A stretch of DNA of 64,000 nucleotides from Hymenolepis diminuta. Its lineage: Eukaryota; Platyhelminthes; Cestoda; Cyclophyllidea; Hymenolepididae. The stretch spans positions 1,608,288 through 1,672,287 of the forward strand of contig CAADRB010000027.1 in the NCBI GenBank assembly GCA_900708905.1, given 5' to 3'. The notes under the pieces are model-generated. The model made no database searches and was not told the DNA's origin. It was given only the letters and a program-made list of their open reading frames with translations. The position numbers were made by a program, and so were the translations under genes. Of this stretch, positions 1 to 11,228 are shown piece by piece; within the stretch, counting starts at the first letter, position 1; each line of letters opens with the position of its first letter.

Positions 1-16
1 GGGATTATCTTGATGT

Positions 17-2440
17 CTAGCTCCGTTTGACTTGTTTCTGTAGGAGAGCTAAGTGTTGTCTGTGAGCCTGTGTGATGAAAGGTCGTTTCACCGCCTTCTC
101 TTGTGAAGTTGGGAAGCCCGGAATTGTCATGTCCCAGTGGTGCTCTGAAATAAAAAGTAAACAATAGAACCATTCATTCATAATCGCAACCAATGAAACA
201 TAAGCCTATTCAGACTTGTGGTGACCTAGGATACGAACGCACCCTTCTTGATCTGAACTTTGTACCTGACCGATTTACATCATTTACGTTACTTTTCAGG
301 TGCCGAAATACGTTTACGCAAATCAAATGTTTCTATCCTACATAATCGAAACAGACGTCTTGATTTAGCTATGTATGTTAAGCTACTTATAGAATAATAG
401 AAAGAATATAGTAAATCAAACTGCACAGTTACGACCCGACAAATGGAATTGCGAATACAACCGGTGCGAACTATAGACATTCAGTTAACTGAATAGGATA
501 AGTACATTTTACTACTTAACATGGCGCACCTCCGCCAAGTTAATAATCACCATGGCATGGAGAGCCAACCGCACTGGTTAATAAGAGTGAAAGGATTCGA
601 TTTTCTCATAATAGCCGTTTCGGGACGCCTTTCCGTTACTCACTTCAAGTGTTGGAAAGTTATGCAAAAAATCTTAAAATATCATTTTCTTCAAACTTAC
701 ACTTGGAGAGCTAAATTATTCGCGAATCAGAAACCTTCAGAAAGAATCATCTCTGACTTTTGTAGATTCCAAGTTGCTAAATGGAATCATTGAACAAATG
801 ACTAACAACATGAGGTTTCTCTTGCCAACTCCTAATCAGTACCTAAGGTATATGCCTTCGAAGACAAATATGCAGATATCTCTCAGGAAGGTGTGTGGTG
901 AATTAATGCATGCCTCCTATGTTATTAACTCAGAATATAGCAATATTGACCATTGCATGTGTTCCACAACATTCAGTTCACTGGCATCGAAGACTATCAA
1001 AGCCATAACCTCAGACGCACAAGTTGGCCACTACACTACTAGTTTATCATAAAGATTATGGCTCAGGTTCAGAAAGCACTAGGATGCAAACTATAGTCCA
1101 GCGACGCAAAGCACATATCTGATAAACGTCACGAGTCCTCCTGGTAACTGAAATGATCATACAGGTTAAGAGTGTTCAGCCAAAGGATGGTCGAAATTAA
1201 CAGAGAGAGTTCTATAGGTTTATATAAGAGCGTGTAGAGAAAATTTTTCTCTTCACAACCGTGCCATTGCTGCAGTGATCAGTTAGGTCAAACGTCACGA
1301 GATCGACATTAATCAATCCACAATTAGTGATATTGATAGCTAATGGCAATGGTTAACTTTTGGGGAAGGGTCGATACACGCGACCTTCTAAAGTGCAGGT
1401 CCGGGATACCTTCACTGTGCCCAAGCCAAGTGCTAAAATTTACCAAAATGAACTTGGGAAGTTATTTCCATTTTCGGCTGATTTAAACCTCATTATTAAT
1501 GAAATTCTTGAGAAAAATTCATAACCTCGAAGCATACAAAGACTAAAAATGCACGAATAGAATGGAAACACAAATGGGAGCAACGAGACTTTCCAAAGAA
1601 ACTGATAAAAGTGAGAATCGCATGATTCGATTTAAAAATCAAGATCAACTAACCGAGAATGTGTTTTACATCTCTGGGTTCGACCATCACTGAGCCTCGA
1701 TGACTCGCAATTTTGATTGATTTCTTTGCGACGCTTTCAAGAAACTCCTCGGCCACAGTTCTGATCACTTCCTCAGACTCTTCATCCAACTGCAAGTAGG
1801 GATCAACTTCTTTTATGACCTCATGCAAAGACTTGCTCTTGAAAGCCGGGATTTGTAACTGTTGTGGCTGCTGAATCTGCTGCGGAGATTCATGTCTAGA
1901 AGGTTGTGAAGACACAGCTGGAGATGAAGCAGCGATGGTAGTAACCGATTGAATAACTGGAGTCGAGGCGACGGAGATAATTGGAGTTGTTGCAGTTAAG
2001 ATAGTACCTGTGGTTTTTGAGATGTTGTCCATAGCAACTGTGACAACTGAGCCGTTGGGAAAATTTAGGGAAGTGGTAAGGGAAACGGGGACATTTCCAG
2101 CAAGAGCAGATGAGGGAACCATGATTGATCCATTGGGAGCTGTGGGAGCAGCGGCGAAAACAATCGGATTCGCGGGATTCGTCACGACTGGGATTTGGTT
2201 GGGTAACGTTACGATCACAGGGGGCCTTTGACTTGGGACGAGTGTTGATGTAGGCGGTGGCGTCGATGTCTGTGACTGAGTTTGTTGGGAAGACGCAGAA
2301 CTACTAGTGTTGCTAGTAGTAACTAAAGATAAATCTAGAGTCGTTGCAACGGATGTCACTACGGTAGAGGTCACTGCAGCAACGCTGGTGATATTCTGCT
2401 GCGCTGGTGAAGAGTTACTAGATTCACTAATGCCGTTCAT
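17..2440 (-). CDS. TAF12: Transcription initiation factor TFIID subunit 12 (TAF12)
   Basis: TAF12 is a histone-fold subunit of TFIID (and usually SAGA) that pairs with TAF4 and helps RNA polymerase II start transcription in the nucleus. Two exons join in phase: 2440-1654 and 144-17, giving about 304 residues. The donor is G|GTTAGT after HIL. The acceptor TTTCAG|AGCAC restores a glutamate and continues with HHWDMTIPGF, matching the conserved TAF12 tail (WNMWIPGF in human, from memory). Residues 1-200 are a Ser/Thr/Pro/Gln-rich low-complexity region. The histone fold starts near residue 202 and includes EVDPYLQLDEESEEV, with ASHRGS and EPRDVKHIL near its end. A 3' splice-like TTTTTTTAG lies 4 nt before the ATG, suggesting trans-splicing. 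The 1509-nt intron carries no gene I recognise. The exon structure is inferred; the family call is firm. Confidence 0.93.
145..1653 (-). other. TAF12 intron (1509 nt)
   Basis: Single intron of the TAF12 gene on the minus strand, GT at 1653-1652 and AG at 146-145. Short open frames on the plus strand inside it (for example 521-793) have no recognisable domain and no splice context. A stretch near 555-640 faintly resembles the tRNA-like segment near 29,400. Confidence 0.8.
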
Positions 2441-2443
2441 ATT

Positions 2444-2450
2444 GCTAAAA
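2444..2450 (-). promoter_or_regulatory. 3' splice acceptor just upstream of TAF12 ATG (candidate SL acceptor)
   Basis: Reading the minus strand, a T-run ending in AG at 2446-2445 is followed by CAAT and the ATG at 2440. A 5' UTR of 4 nt after an acceptor fits spliced-leader addition better than an ordinary 5' UTR intron, but cDNA would be needed to tell them apart. Confidence 0.5.
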
Positions 2451-3377
2451 AAATGGACACAAATTTTGGGAAGGAGAAGACCTCCTGGGATACAGTAATA
2501 ATAGCTACAAGTAAGGGCCCGTACGCAACAAGATGTAACCTTACGGCATTTTAGAGTTTTATTAGCTATTATTAAATCTATATGCTCTTATACATGTAAT
2601 CAGTCTGATTAAAAGGGAACTATGTCCTTAAACAGGGAAAATGTGTATAAATAAACAATAGTGCGATTACTAGTTTCTTGAAATATAAATAAAAGAGTCC
2701 ATACGACTATTACATGGAGAGTACAAATAAGAGCAGTTAAAGTTAATATTATAACTAGTCAGTTCTGAAACTATTAGAGACATTAATAGGTCAAATCCAA
2801 GTACTTCAGCAACACAGCTCCAGCGAATGCACACTAACCAGGGAAAAAAACACAGACAGACCGCAATAATGAATAATACAAAACAAACCAAATAGCCGAC
2901 GACGCCTATAAACCAAAAGCATCCAAATATATTATTTATTCTATTTTTCACCATTAAAGTTTTCAGCGTAATTAATTTTTGTAATATTTTAGTATTTTCA
3001 TCAACTAAAACAATACAATTTGTTTATGACGGGCTATGGAATACCAAATTTATTTTTTAGCCTTTAAATAATTTGTCATCATTTTGTATATATTGAATGC
3101 CAAAAATTTTAAATTAGTATCGTTTATAACATTATTGTGTGCTCAAATAATTGCAGTTTTTTTAAACTTTAGAATCTAAAGATATATTTATATGTAAAGT
3201 TAGTGCATGTTTATTCCCTATATATCTATTCTTGCATAGAACTATCTTGGTTCAAATTGAAACAATAATAGTCCGTCTCTTACTATTCCATTGACTTTTT
3301 TATTTAATATTAGGATTAAATTCTTCAATCAATTTTTATTTACGAGGTAGTAAGGATTAATTATTTCTTATGTATCT

Positions 3378-3393
3378 TATAAGATATCTTATA
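3378..3393. repeat. AT-rich perfect palindrome
   Basis: TATAAGATATCTTATA reads the same on both strands (16 of 16). It sits in a run of ATCTTATA-like units at 3374-3402. No function can be assigned. Confidence 0.7.
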
Positions 3394-4081
3394 TCTTATA
3401 ATTAAAGCTATCAAAATATGACTATTTTTAGCTAAGTCCTATGCTTTTTATGAAGCAATGCTGTAGTTGCACTATTTAAGGCATTTTTGAGAAACGGTCG
3501 GGAAACTCTGAACCATCTTATGTGCGAACAGATAATCATCAGTAGTGTCTCTGACCAACTCAAAAGTTACAATGCATTAATCTGGAAATTTTATGGAACC
3601 ATACGCATCAGTGACAGGTAGGGGCAACTGGCTATAATATCGTCATTGTAACGAGTTCCGCAGCTTTTAAAGTTGATAACGACATCAGAAACGGAGGCTA
3701 GTTGCAGTAATGGCATACCGTTGATTTAACATTTGGCGTACGGGGAAATTTACATTAAGGTTCTAATGGACAATTTTGAATTTCTGGATGAGGTAAACAT
3801 GAATTAATTTATCTTGTGTCTTATTTATCTGCATAATTTGCAAATATATTATCTGGACGAATACCATTTGTGAAAGCGCCATCTTCAGCTGAAGTGGCAT
3901 AACAATGGAGGCATCCGTTAAACAGGTTGACAGAGATTTAAGACACATTACCGCATATGCGTGACTGTCTTGAAGAAAATGGAAGAACAATTTTAATGTT
4001 TTGGTTGAAATGGAAAGATTATTTTATTTTTCCTGCATATAAGAAAATAGTACTTTCCCCGAAAATTATTCTTATGTGTAG

Positions 4082-4216
4082 GATTCTACATTTTCCATAT
4101 TTTAGTTTATGCCTCTTTTAAACTCCCTTTTATAAATGGCGCATAAAATTAATTGATCTCCTATTCGAGAATGTGCGTCTCCTTTTGATATGGTTTTTGG
4201 ATCGTTTTGTATTGTG
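4082..4216 (+). repeat. Repeat family C, copy 1 (diverged)
   Basis: Shares ordered blocks with 19,688-19,850: GATTCT, a CTCCCTTTTAT-type block, a GAGAAT..TGTGC/TGTGT block, then GATAT-GTT-TTGGATCG and TTGTATT-TGG. The order and rough spacing are kept, but indels are frequent. Found by eye; a dot plot would test it. Confidence 0.45.
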
Positions 4217-5298
4217 GAGTTATCAGTTTCGCTGATAAATTTCAACGATAGCTTAAAATTATTGATTTTTTTCGTTAATGATGTTATAAATTTCTATTCA
4301 AAAGGTAATTAAAAATATTTCTCATCGGAAAACTGCATACAAGTTCTAGACGTTCGTAGAAAATGATCAATGAGTTAATTTGGCTAACAGTTGCACTGAT
4401 TGATTAAAACTTCAGATTTGAATTCAATGAAAGAATAGATAGTTATCATTTGATAATCTCCAAAATTCCTATTTAATAGTTTAATAATAGTTGTGAGAGA
4501 AAGAAGGGAAACAAAGTTCAATCAGAAATTGTACCAACAAGGGAGATATATCCCCTTTCTTTCTACACTTAGAAGGTCGACTTGTGTTACGAAAGACCCA
4601 ATTTAACAATACCTCTCGTTAATTTACTCAAATTCGAAAAAAATTGGAACGATATCAAAACAGGGCTGTAAAAGAAAAGCGCGCACCGCCAAAGGGTGAA
4701 GTGCACTTTAAAATGTTTCTTAGACGCCATTTTCCTTTTTCTATCGGACGTCTAATACTTGACTTTTAGAAAGGATCTGATACTACTTCTAAGGAATAAA
4801 TTATAAAAAATATTTTTCAAAGCATCAAATTCAACAGTTATAGTTTCTTAATGTTGTAAGTGAGTACCTTGGGAATAGTTTCATGTTAATTGTTAAGGGC
4901 CTTCTATAACATTAAGTACGAGACAGTTATACCGTCTGTTCAAAAATGTAATTAACTCGTCAGATCAACCTTCAGACAAAATATTAATTTAAAAAATTAA
5001 GATTTAGCGAAACATTAATAAATAAGGAAGTATATCTTCATGATATAAGAATAGCTGTTATTAATCCTGCTCGCAAAGGTCGCGCTCGATATTGAATAAT
5101 CTGGTATCCTTAATGTTAAATTTTTGTTGGTCCATTTGTTTTACATGCCCACTACGTAAAGTATAATATTGGCATTTTAATATTAGCTGAATATTAACTG
5201 ACCTATGATAGCTAATTTTCATATTCTGTACGTTTGCTTATTATAAATGAACATTGAATTCATTTGAGCAAATAATTAATATCTCAATTTTATAATCA

Positions 5299-5304
5299 AG
5301 CTCT
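5299..5304 (+). promoter_or_regulatory. 3' splice acceptor 4 nt before SAAL1-like ATG (candidate SL acceptor)
   Basis: A pyrimidine-rich AATTTTATAATCAAG ends at 5300 and is followed by CTCT and the ATG. This matches the spacing seen at TAF12, DHPS and MRPS28. The AAG acceptor is weaker than the others. Confidence 0.4.
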
Positions 5305-8300
5305 ATGGAAACTCGTAACCCATCACCACCTCCAGGTTTTGACTCTACCGTCGAGGAAGACGATCATATTGGTAATAGTGCCTACAGCAAACGTTGGCTT
5401 TATTCTCTCATCCTTCAAGTTCTCACCAAATTAAGCCAAATTGGTGAAATTTTTGATGATATTGATGAAGAACTAGATTCACTTCTTGAGGATGACCTCT
5501 GCAAACTTTGGGATATAACAAGTGACCAATCGCTTTTAGAACCTCTCCGACAGTTCCAACTTGTTCCGGTTTTCACCGAGTGTATTCACAAGAGCAAAAA
5601 CCACAGGCTAATAGTAATTGGACTAATATTATTAAATTATCGATTTTCAATTTCAGGAAATTTCACTGGGCATTTTGGCAAATATCTCTCTTGATGATGA
5701 ACAATGTGGAGTAATTTCAGAAGACCCGACATTCATGTTTGTTTTGTGAGCTAAAGTAATTATCTTATTAGGGCAAATGCCTTAGGATTACTGTCTACAG
5801 ATGATACTCGGATACTTATTGAGCTATTTAGGTAATATTTTTCAGCAGTATATAGCTTTTTTTCCATCCAGACTCTTGCGGTCCGTTTTGGCCTCAAGAC
5901 CTCACCGCCAGGTTTGGTTAGATGCTGTCCATTTTGCACCAGAATTTATTGAGCGAGTCAATTTTATTCTCGTCAGTTCGACTAATGGTTAGCAAGTTTA
6001 TTTCTCTCATTTTAATCGATTCATTTCAGCTCACCTGCTGATGAGTACAATCAATGCATTAGAGACTATTCTACGGATTGATGATAGCATTGGAGAATTG
6101 TGGTGCAATACAAACCTTCTTGGTTCCCTACAAGATGCTCAACATCAAATGTGGTGGGTTTCTTCAATGTTATTGTCTAAATCAATAGTTGGATTCATGG
6201 CGATGAGGTAGAAATTATCTATCGGATTATCTACATATTCTCTACCAACTCTACTGGAGTCCGAACTCTGAGTTAGTGATTATTAAACCCTAATCTAATA
6301 TTCATTACGTTCGTGATTGACGGATTCTGCATTCTTCTATATTCAGTGTCAAGAGTAGAGGATGTATTTCCGAATTTCGGGGTCCTGTTGCGGAAAATTT
6401 GTGAGGACGAACCGCATTTAATTCCCTTTTATCAGTATAATTCCGCCCTACGGCTGATTTTACCCGTTATTGATGTGATTATTACGAATCTATCGGCTAA
6501 AGAAGCTCTCGCTTCATTCCACTTCGGTGAGTTCGACGTCTTATTTTCCATTTTAGAATTTTACGTAACACTCATAAGTCAATTACTAAACGAATACATT
6601 AATTTTTTTTTCGATGAGAGAATTTCGCCAGCGGGAAAATAACCTAACTACCTGTAATCCGTCGTATGGTTGGTTATCAAATTTGTGTCATCTATTGTCC
6701 GATAGCCGTATCATAATTTCATATATTTGCTACTTTTGATAAAAACTATGAACAGTTAAGTTAAGTATTATACTATTACAACCCACAGTGATGTAAAAAA
6801 TGCTACAAATTCTAATCGCGGGAAAGCAACTGAAATTGGTTCACAATTAATCCAATAAATGATAATGAGGAAGGACAGAAAGTCATTCAGAGTAAAGCTA
6901 AGGTATCGAAAAGGTCTTACGTATTTTGACTTTTAGATCCGAGTTATGCAATATTCGCCAGATGAGTAGTTCACGTTCTAAAATTCAAGTTTCATTAATC
7001 GTCCTCTAGGTTACTGAGCGAATTTCTGTCCACAATATTCGGTACCTACTGGCCGGTCGTGTATTTATGATGCTCGATCTTGTCACGTCAATCCAATTTT
7101 TGTTCCAAATGTTAAGTAAAATTGTCTTTTATGATATTATACTCCTTACATGATCTTAACATGGCGGAGCAGAAATAACTAACATTCCAAATGTGTATAT
7201 TTTTCCTTATCTTTAGCGAAACATGTCTGCATCGGATTGATTGGCTATAGGTACTGGTCGTTCTTTGAATTCCTTCTGTTATGCGATGGGTGTTTACATT
7301 AGCTTACACTCAATTACTCAACTTTAGCACTTGTCAACACAGATTTTCGTTAATATATAGGTAAAATTTGCTAATGGATAGTATTTCCGAAGCTCGCATC
7401 GAAAAAGAGTCGATTTTTCTGAATCTCTAATCGAGGTACTCGCATCTCTCTCAATCTCTATCTATATTAACCAATGTGGTTGGTCACTTCAAATAGAACG
7501 ATTAATAAGAGGTTTGGAGATCATATCATCCGACATATAATCACGATATTAATCGTGATCGCAGTGTAGTCAATGTGCGTGTCCGTTGGACTCTAATTAC
7601 TCCGTACACAGCAGTTAGAATGACTTACCATCGTGCTTACTCAGAATGCCTTCCATCCATACGAGATAAATGGGTTCGGAAACAGCTAGCGTGTACGTCT
7701 ATGAATTCTGGCATTACGGGTTCGAGGCCAATTGTGCATCCGCAGTGAACGAAATTATCAACCGCACCGGTTAAAGTCGAGGTAATGTGGGAATGGTAGA
7801 ATTAGGGTTCTCAACATGGAGATTCCACGATACTACTTCTCCGCCTAGGACGAGTGTCGGAAAACGCTTTCCTGAACGGGCTTGTAAGATATGCAGAATA
7901 AAATAATTTCTTATCTGAAGGTCCTTTTGTTTTCCTTTACAGACAAAGATACCCTACCGTGTCTATTACAAATAATCCTGGGATGCATCCAACAAAACTT
8001 TGTTTCTGGTGAAATAACTCTAGACGGTCTCTGGGAGGATTTATCAGGCCTCTTCAGCGACCTCATTCAACGTGTTCATGAATACCTTCAAGTGAATTCA
8101 TTGCCTTCTCTCCTTGCTCGTCTGCTTAATTCATACTCACTAGTAATGCTATTTTCTTTAGGAAAGTCCAACATCAAGTGAGTTACTGCAATATTCCAAT
8201 GATGTGCTCCACTGTTTAACTGAAATTGAAGAGGGAAATGATGAAATGCGTAATGCGTTTGTTCGGTGCTGCTTGTATCGTCGTGTTCAAGTCATGACTG

Positions 8301-8434
8301 AAAGAGAAGGAGAAGTTTCTTATAATTCGAATAGCAGTACAGTTGTAGAAGTACTTCGTGGTCAATTGGTTTTCGTATGTCAACGGCTCCACCTTTCTAG
8401 ACTTCTTGAATGTTCAACTACTAATCACAACTGA
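5305..8434 (+). CDS. SAAL1: SAAL1-like protein (serum amyloid A-like 1 family)
   Basis: The start METRNPSPPPGF followed by an IGNSAYSKRWL segment matches the N-terminus of SAAL1 (NPSPPP and IGSTVYSKHWL in human, from memory), a helical armadillo-like protein of poorly known function linked to cell proliferation. Proposed exons: 5305-5613, 5657-5736, 5772-5831, 5872-5987, 6030-6153, 6189-6207 (19-nt micro-exon), 6361-6526, 7943-8091 and 8162-8434. They total 431 residues against 474 in human. The first introns are 43, 35, 40, 42 and 35 nt; a later one is 1416 nt. Conserved blocks include EISLGILANIS (exon 2), the block before LVSSTN (exon 4) and HLLMSTINAL (exon 5). The micro-exon, the 6361 acceptor and the 8092-8161 intron are the least certain joins. 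The stop overlaps an AATAAA poly(A) signal (TGAATAAA). Confidence 0.85.
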
Positions 8435-8439
8435 ATAAA
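8434..8439 (+). terminator. Poly(A) signal of the SAAL1-like gene
   Basis: AATAAA begins at the last base of the TGA stop codon, so the 3' UTR would be very short. Confidence 0.6.
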
Positions 8440-9429
8440 ACTTTTGATATGAACTGACTATTAAAATATGTGTGTATATATAAATTTGTGCTGTGTGAAA
8501 AGAAATAGTTCCTGTGAATAGATTTTAATCATGAAGTCGTGCGGAATACAAGTTATTTACAACTTCTTTTATTATTTTCTGTAAAAACACACCGACTCTC
8601 ATCACCTAAGTGCAGTAAGATTATTTCTATTTTGCCTGTTGCCTCTACGATATTGCTAGTGACTCAACGAGACTAAAATTCTTTAATCATAGAGGGAGGA
8701 GACGTGAAGCTAAATAGACGGATAGTCTATTAGAAAGGAAACTGCTTAGAATTGGATTAGTAGAAAATGTTTAACTGGTTGAACAATAACCGCAGGTGTG
8801 TGAAATTACATTCCCAAGCATGAGCGTGCAAACCTGATAAGCGATAATCCAGTCTTTGAGGTGTTAGGTCTAAAAACCTAGCTCAGGTGCAGTGAAAATA
8901 TCCAATTCGTTCTCCGAAAAACTGAAAGTGTCAAACTTCTCTTCGGATTACCGTATTCTAACATCTTTAATTAAAAAAAAACTAAAGTGTTTACATCTAT
9001 TTTTATTACTTAGATGCTATTCCAGACTACCAATAGCTTATTGTCAGCTTATACTATGTGAGCGAACGTCCGAAAAAGATACGAGGTGAAGAATGATGGA
9101 TCGCAGTGGTTAAATGCTGGGATGGTTAAAAATAGATTTCTTAGTGTTGAGAAACATTTCATTAAGGAAAGATTATGCTGATGTTTTAGCGGGTTGACAA
9201 GGGCATTCTTCTGGCCTCGTTTTTCATTTCCAGCCCTCAGGCTCTAGAAGTATTTAATTTGCCCTTTCTGGTCACATAAGCTCTATCCTGAACATTCTCT
9301 CACATTAGAGACTCCCTACTGCAACAGTTTTAATGGAAAACCGTTGTTGCAAATTGAGAGAACTAATGAACCAGATCTTGATTGTAGAAGCAGAGACTAT
9401 GGTTGGTAGCTAATGGCAGTAAACAACAG
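8440..9429. other. Intergenic, nothing recognised
   Basis: AT-rich DNA downstream of the SAAL1-like gene. Only short open frames without domain character were seen. Confidence 0.6.
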
Positions 9430-9775
9430 TTTTAGAGCATAACACCAAGGGCTGAGTAGTCAAAAATGTATTGAACAAATCTCGATGAGGATTCAAGAGA
9501 GTAAGCGAGAGATGAACGGGAGAGAAAAATAGAGGGAAGCGCATGAGCAGATAACTGACAGGTGTGCGTCTGCATGTATACGTGAGTGGAAATACAAAGA
9601 CGGTTTATGTGGGTCACTTAGGCAAGGATGTATGTGAGAGTATAGGTGCAGGTGTACTTCTAAATGAAACGGGTTTGGACATGACAGATAGGAGTTATAA
9701 AAACATCACTGCGGCTTCGTGGAAGAAAAACCGAAGTGTTGTCATAGCGAATGGGAATAGAGAGTAATTTTGAAA
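9430..9775 (+). repeat. Dispersed repeat family A, copy A1
   Basis: About 350-bp element with landmarks shared by other copies: a block like AAATGTATTGAACAAATCT, then AGAGAGTAAGCGAGAGA, a TG/CA-rich part, GGAAATACAAAGACGGTTTA, a CACTTAGGCAAGGA block, TTTGGACATGACAG and CACTGCGGCTTCG. Related copies lie at 35.3, 42.0, 46.2, 52.3, 54.0 and 57.1 kb. No protein-coding capacity is evident, so this is probably a non-autonomous mobile element. Confidence 0.75.
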
Positions 9776-10004
9776 ATGCATAGGTGACAAGTAAAATAAA
9801 ATAGCATAGTTTCTGGCATTACGTTAAAAAAGAAAAAATTACCTTAGGCGTCGTACCTTCTTTTAAAACATTCTACAGAGCTATTATACTTCAGTTGCAG
9901 ATAGTAGTGGGGCTCACAAAGCTACTAAGTCTTATCAAAGGAATCTCGCGTGCACTAGAACATACTGAAAAGTGCGGTGTGTTACTGATGGCATAGTTAT
10001 CAAG

Positions 10005-10215
10005 TGCGTGCTGAGGCCTTCCCAGCCAATCAGCGGTGAATATTCCTACAGCGCGGTGTTGACTATATTTAATGACTTAACGTGTTGATAGTAAAAATAA
10101 AACTGCTACTTTAGACAGCCTTGGGAGCAAAATTTATACTAGAGGCTATTTAGACTTCTAAGACGATTTTTAGGGTTTGGCAAAAAGGCATCTGCTACGT
10201 AGTCTTATACACGGT
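10005..10215 (+). repeat. Dispersed repeat family B, copy B1
   Basis: Shares GAGGCCTTCC and CAGCCAATCAGC, a TATTTAA-like block, GCTACTTT, GGGAGCAAA and TAGAGGC-type blocks with 36,455-36,810, in the same order. B1 lacks about 110 bp present in copy B2. No open frame is conserved. Confidence 0.65.
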
Positions 10216-11228
10216 TACTTGGTTAAAAATCTGATTTTCAAACTGAAATTACCTTCAGAGCACCGTTAAGCCACTCTTTCACTTGGGAAAATATATACAG
10301 AGAAACATTTCATCATATGAAAATTTAGTCTTAGTCACATCGAACGGAGACAAATGTAAATGGACAACAACCGACTGTTAAACTTGGTGATGTTCACTCT
10401 GTGTCGTTACTATAATTAATTAACTCTTGGATGAATTCCAATGCATAAATTTTTTCACAAGTGATGCTATTTTGTGTCCTAAAGCACGAGAATTCCAAAA
10501 TGCACTCCAATTTCAAATATTTAACATCAGTATTTCCAATCCCCTAAGATTTTTTTCTAAGGTCATACAGTTGAATGCACGTGGACTATCGTTTGTCAAA
10601 GGAAATTAAGTTTAAGCCGCATATAAGTGCCCTCGATTGATTTTCCAACTGATTTGATGGGTGAGAAAAACTTGGTTAGTTATTAAACTGTGCCTAGTTT
10701 CTTCGAAACTGCAGCCAAGAAATATGAATAAATTTAGTTTGCATAGTTGTCGGTGATTATAAATGACGTTTATATGCTTTAAACCTGCCAAGATATCAGC
10801 GCACTAATAAAGTTCAAAAGCCAATTGGTTGAGTGCAAGGATAGTGATGAATAAGTACAGAAGTCTATACTCAGATCGACGCAAAGACCACCGAGACTTG
10901 CTACGCAAAAGTCAAAACCATAACTTCTAGGGAGTGACTTACCAATCACATTGTGAATGATTGACGACTCTTGGAAGTCTCCAAAACTGCCTCCCTAAGC
11001 AGTTATAGACAGCCACTAATAGAATGCCTACAGTAGACACGAGCTAAATCACTACATCAAAGCTTGAGAAATGATATTTAATTAGCTTACATCAATTATT
11101 TATCTGAGCTTCTTCATCAGACTAATGCCAAAGAATACTAATTTTAATGTGAAAACACTTTACGTCAAAGAAAACAGAGCCTGTTGTCATCCGTTTTTAT
11201 ATTCACACCAAAAGTGCGCCCAATTAAT
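10216..11228. other. Intergenic between repeat B1 and DHPS 3' end
   Basis: Nothing recognised. A short frame at 10,427-10,609 has no domain features. No clear AATAAA was seen just downstream of DHPS on the minus strand. Confidence 0.55.

Larger units (their letters stand above)
2451..5298. other. Intergenic, no gene recognised
   Basis: AT-rich DNA between TAF12 and the SAAL1-like gene. It contains a 16-bp perfect palindrome at 3378-3393 and one member of a diverged repeat pair at 4082-4216. Short open frames (for example 2670-2954 and 3763-3990, minus) lack domain signals. Confidence 0.6.

Noticed and set aside
521..1052. Two overlapping plus-strand open frames (90 and 92 codons)
   Set aside because: They lie inside the TAF12 intron, have no recognisable domain and no splice context.
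8143..8161. 19-nt intron in the SAAL1-like gene
   Set aside because: A phase-compatible 70-nt intron from 8092 fits the local intron size class better, so the extreme length is not claimed as fact.
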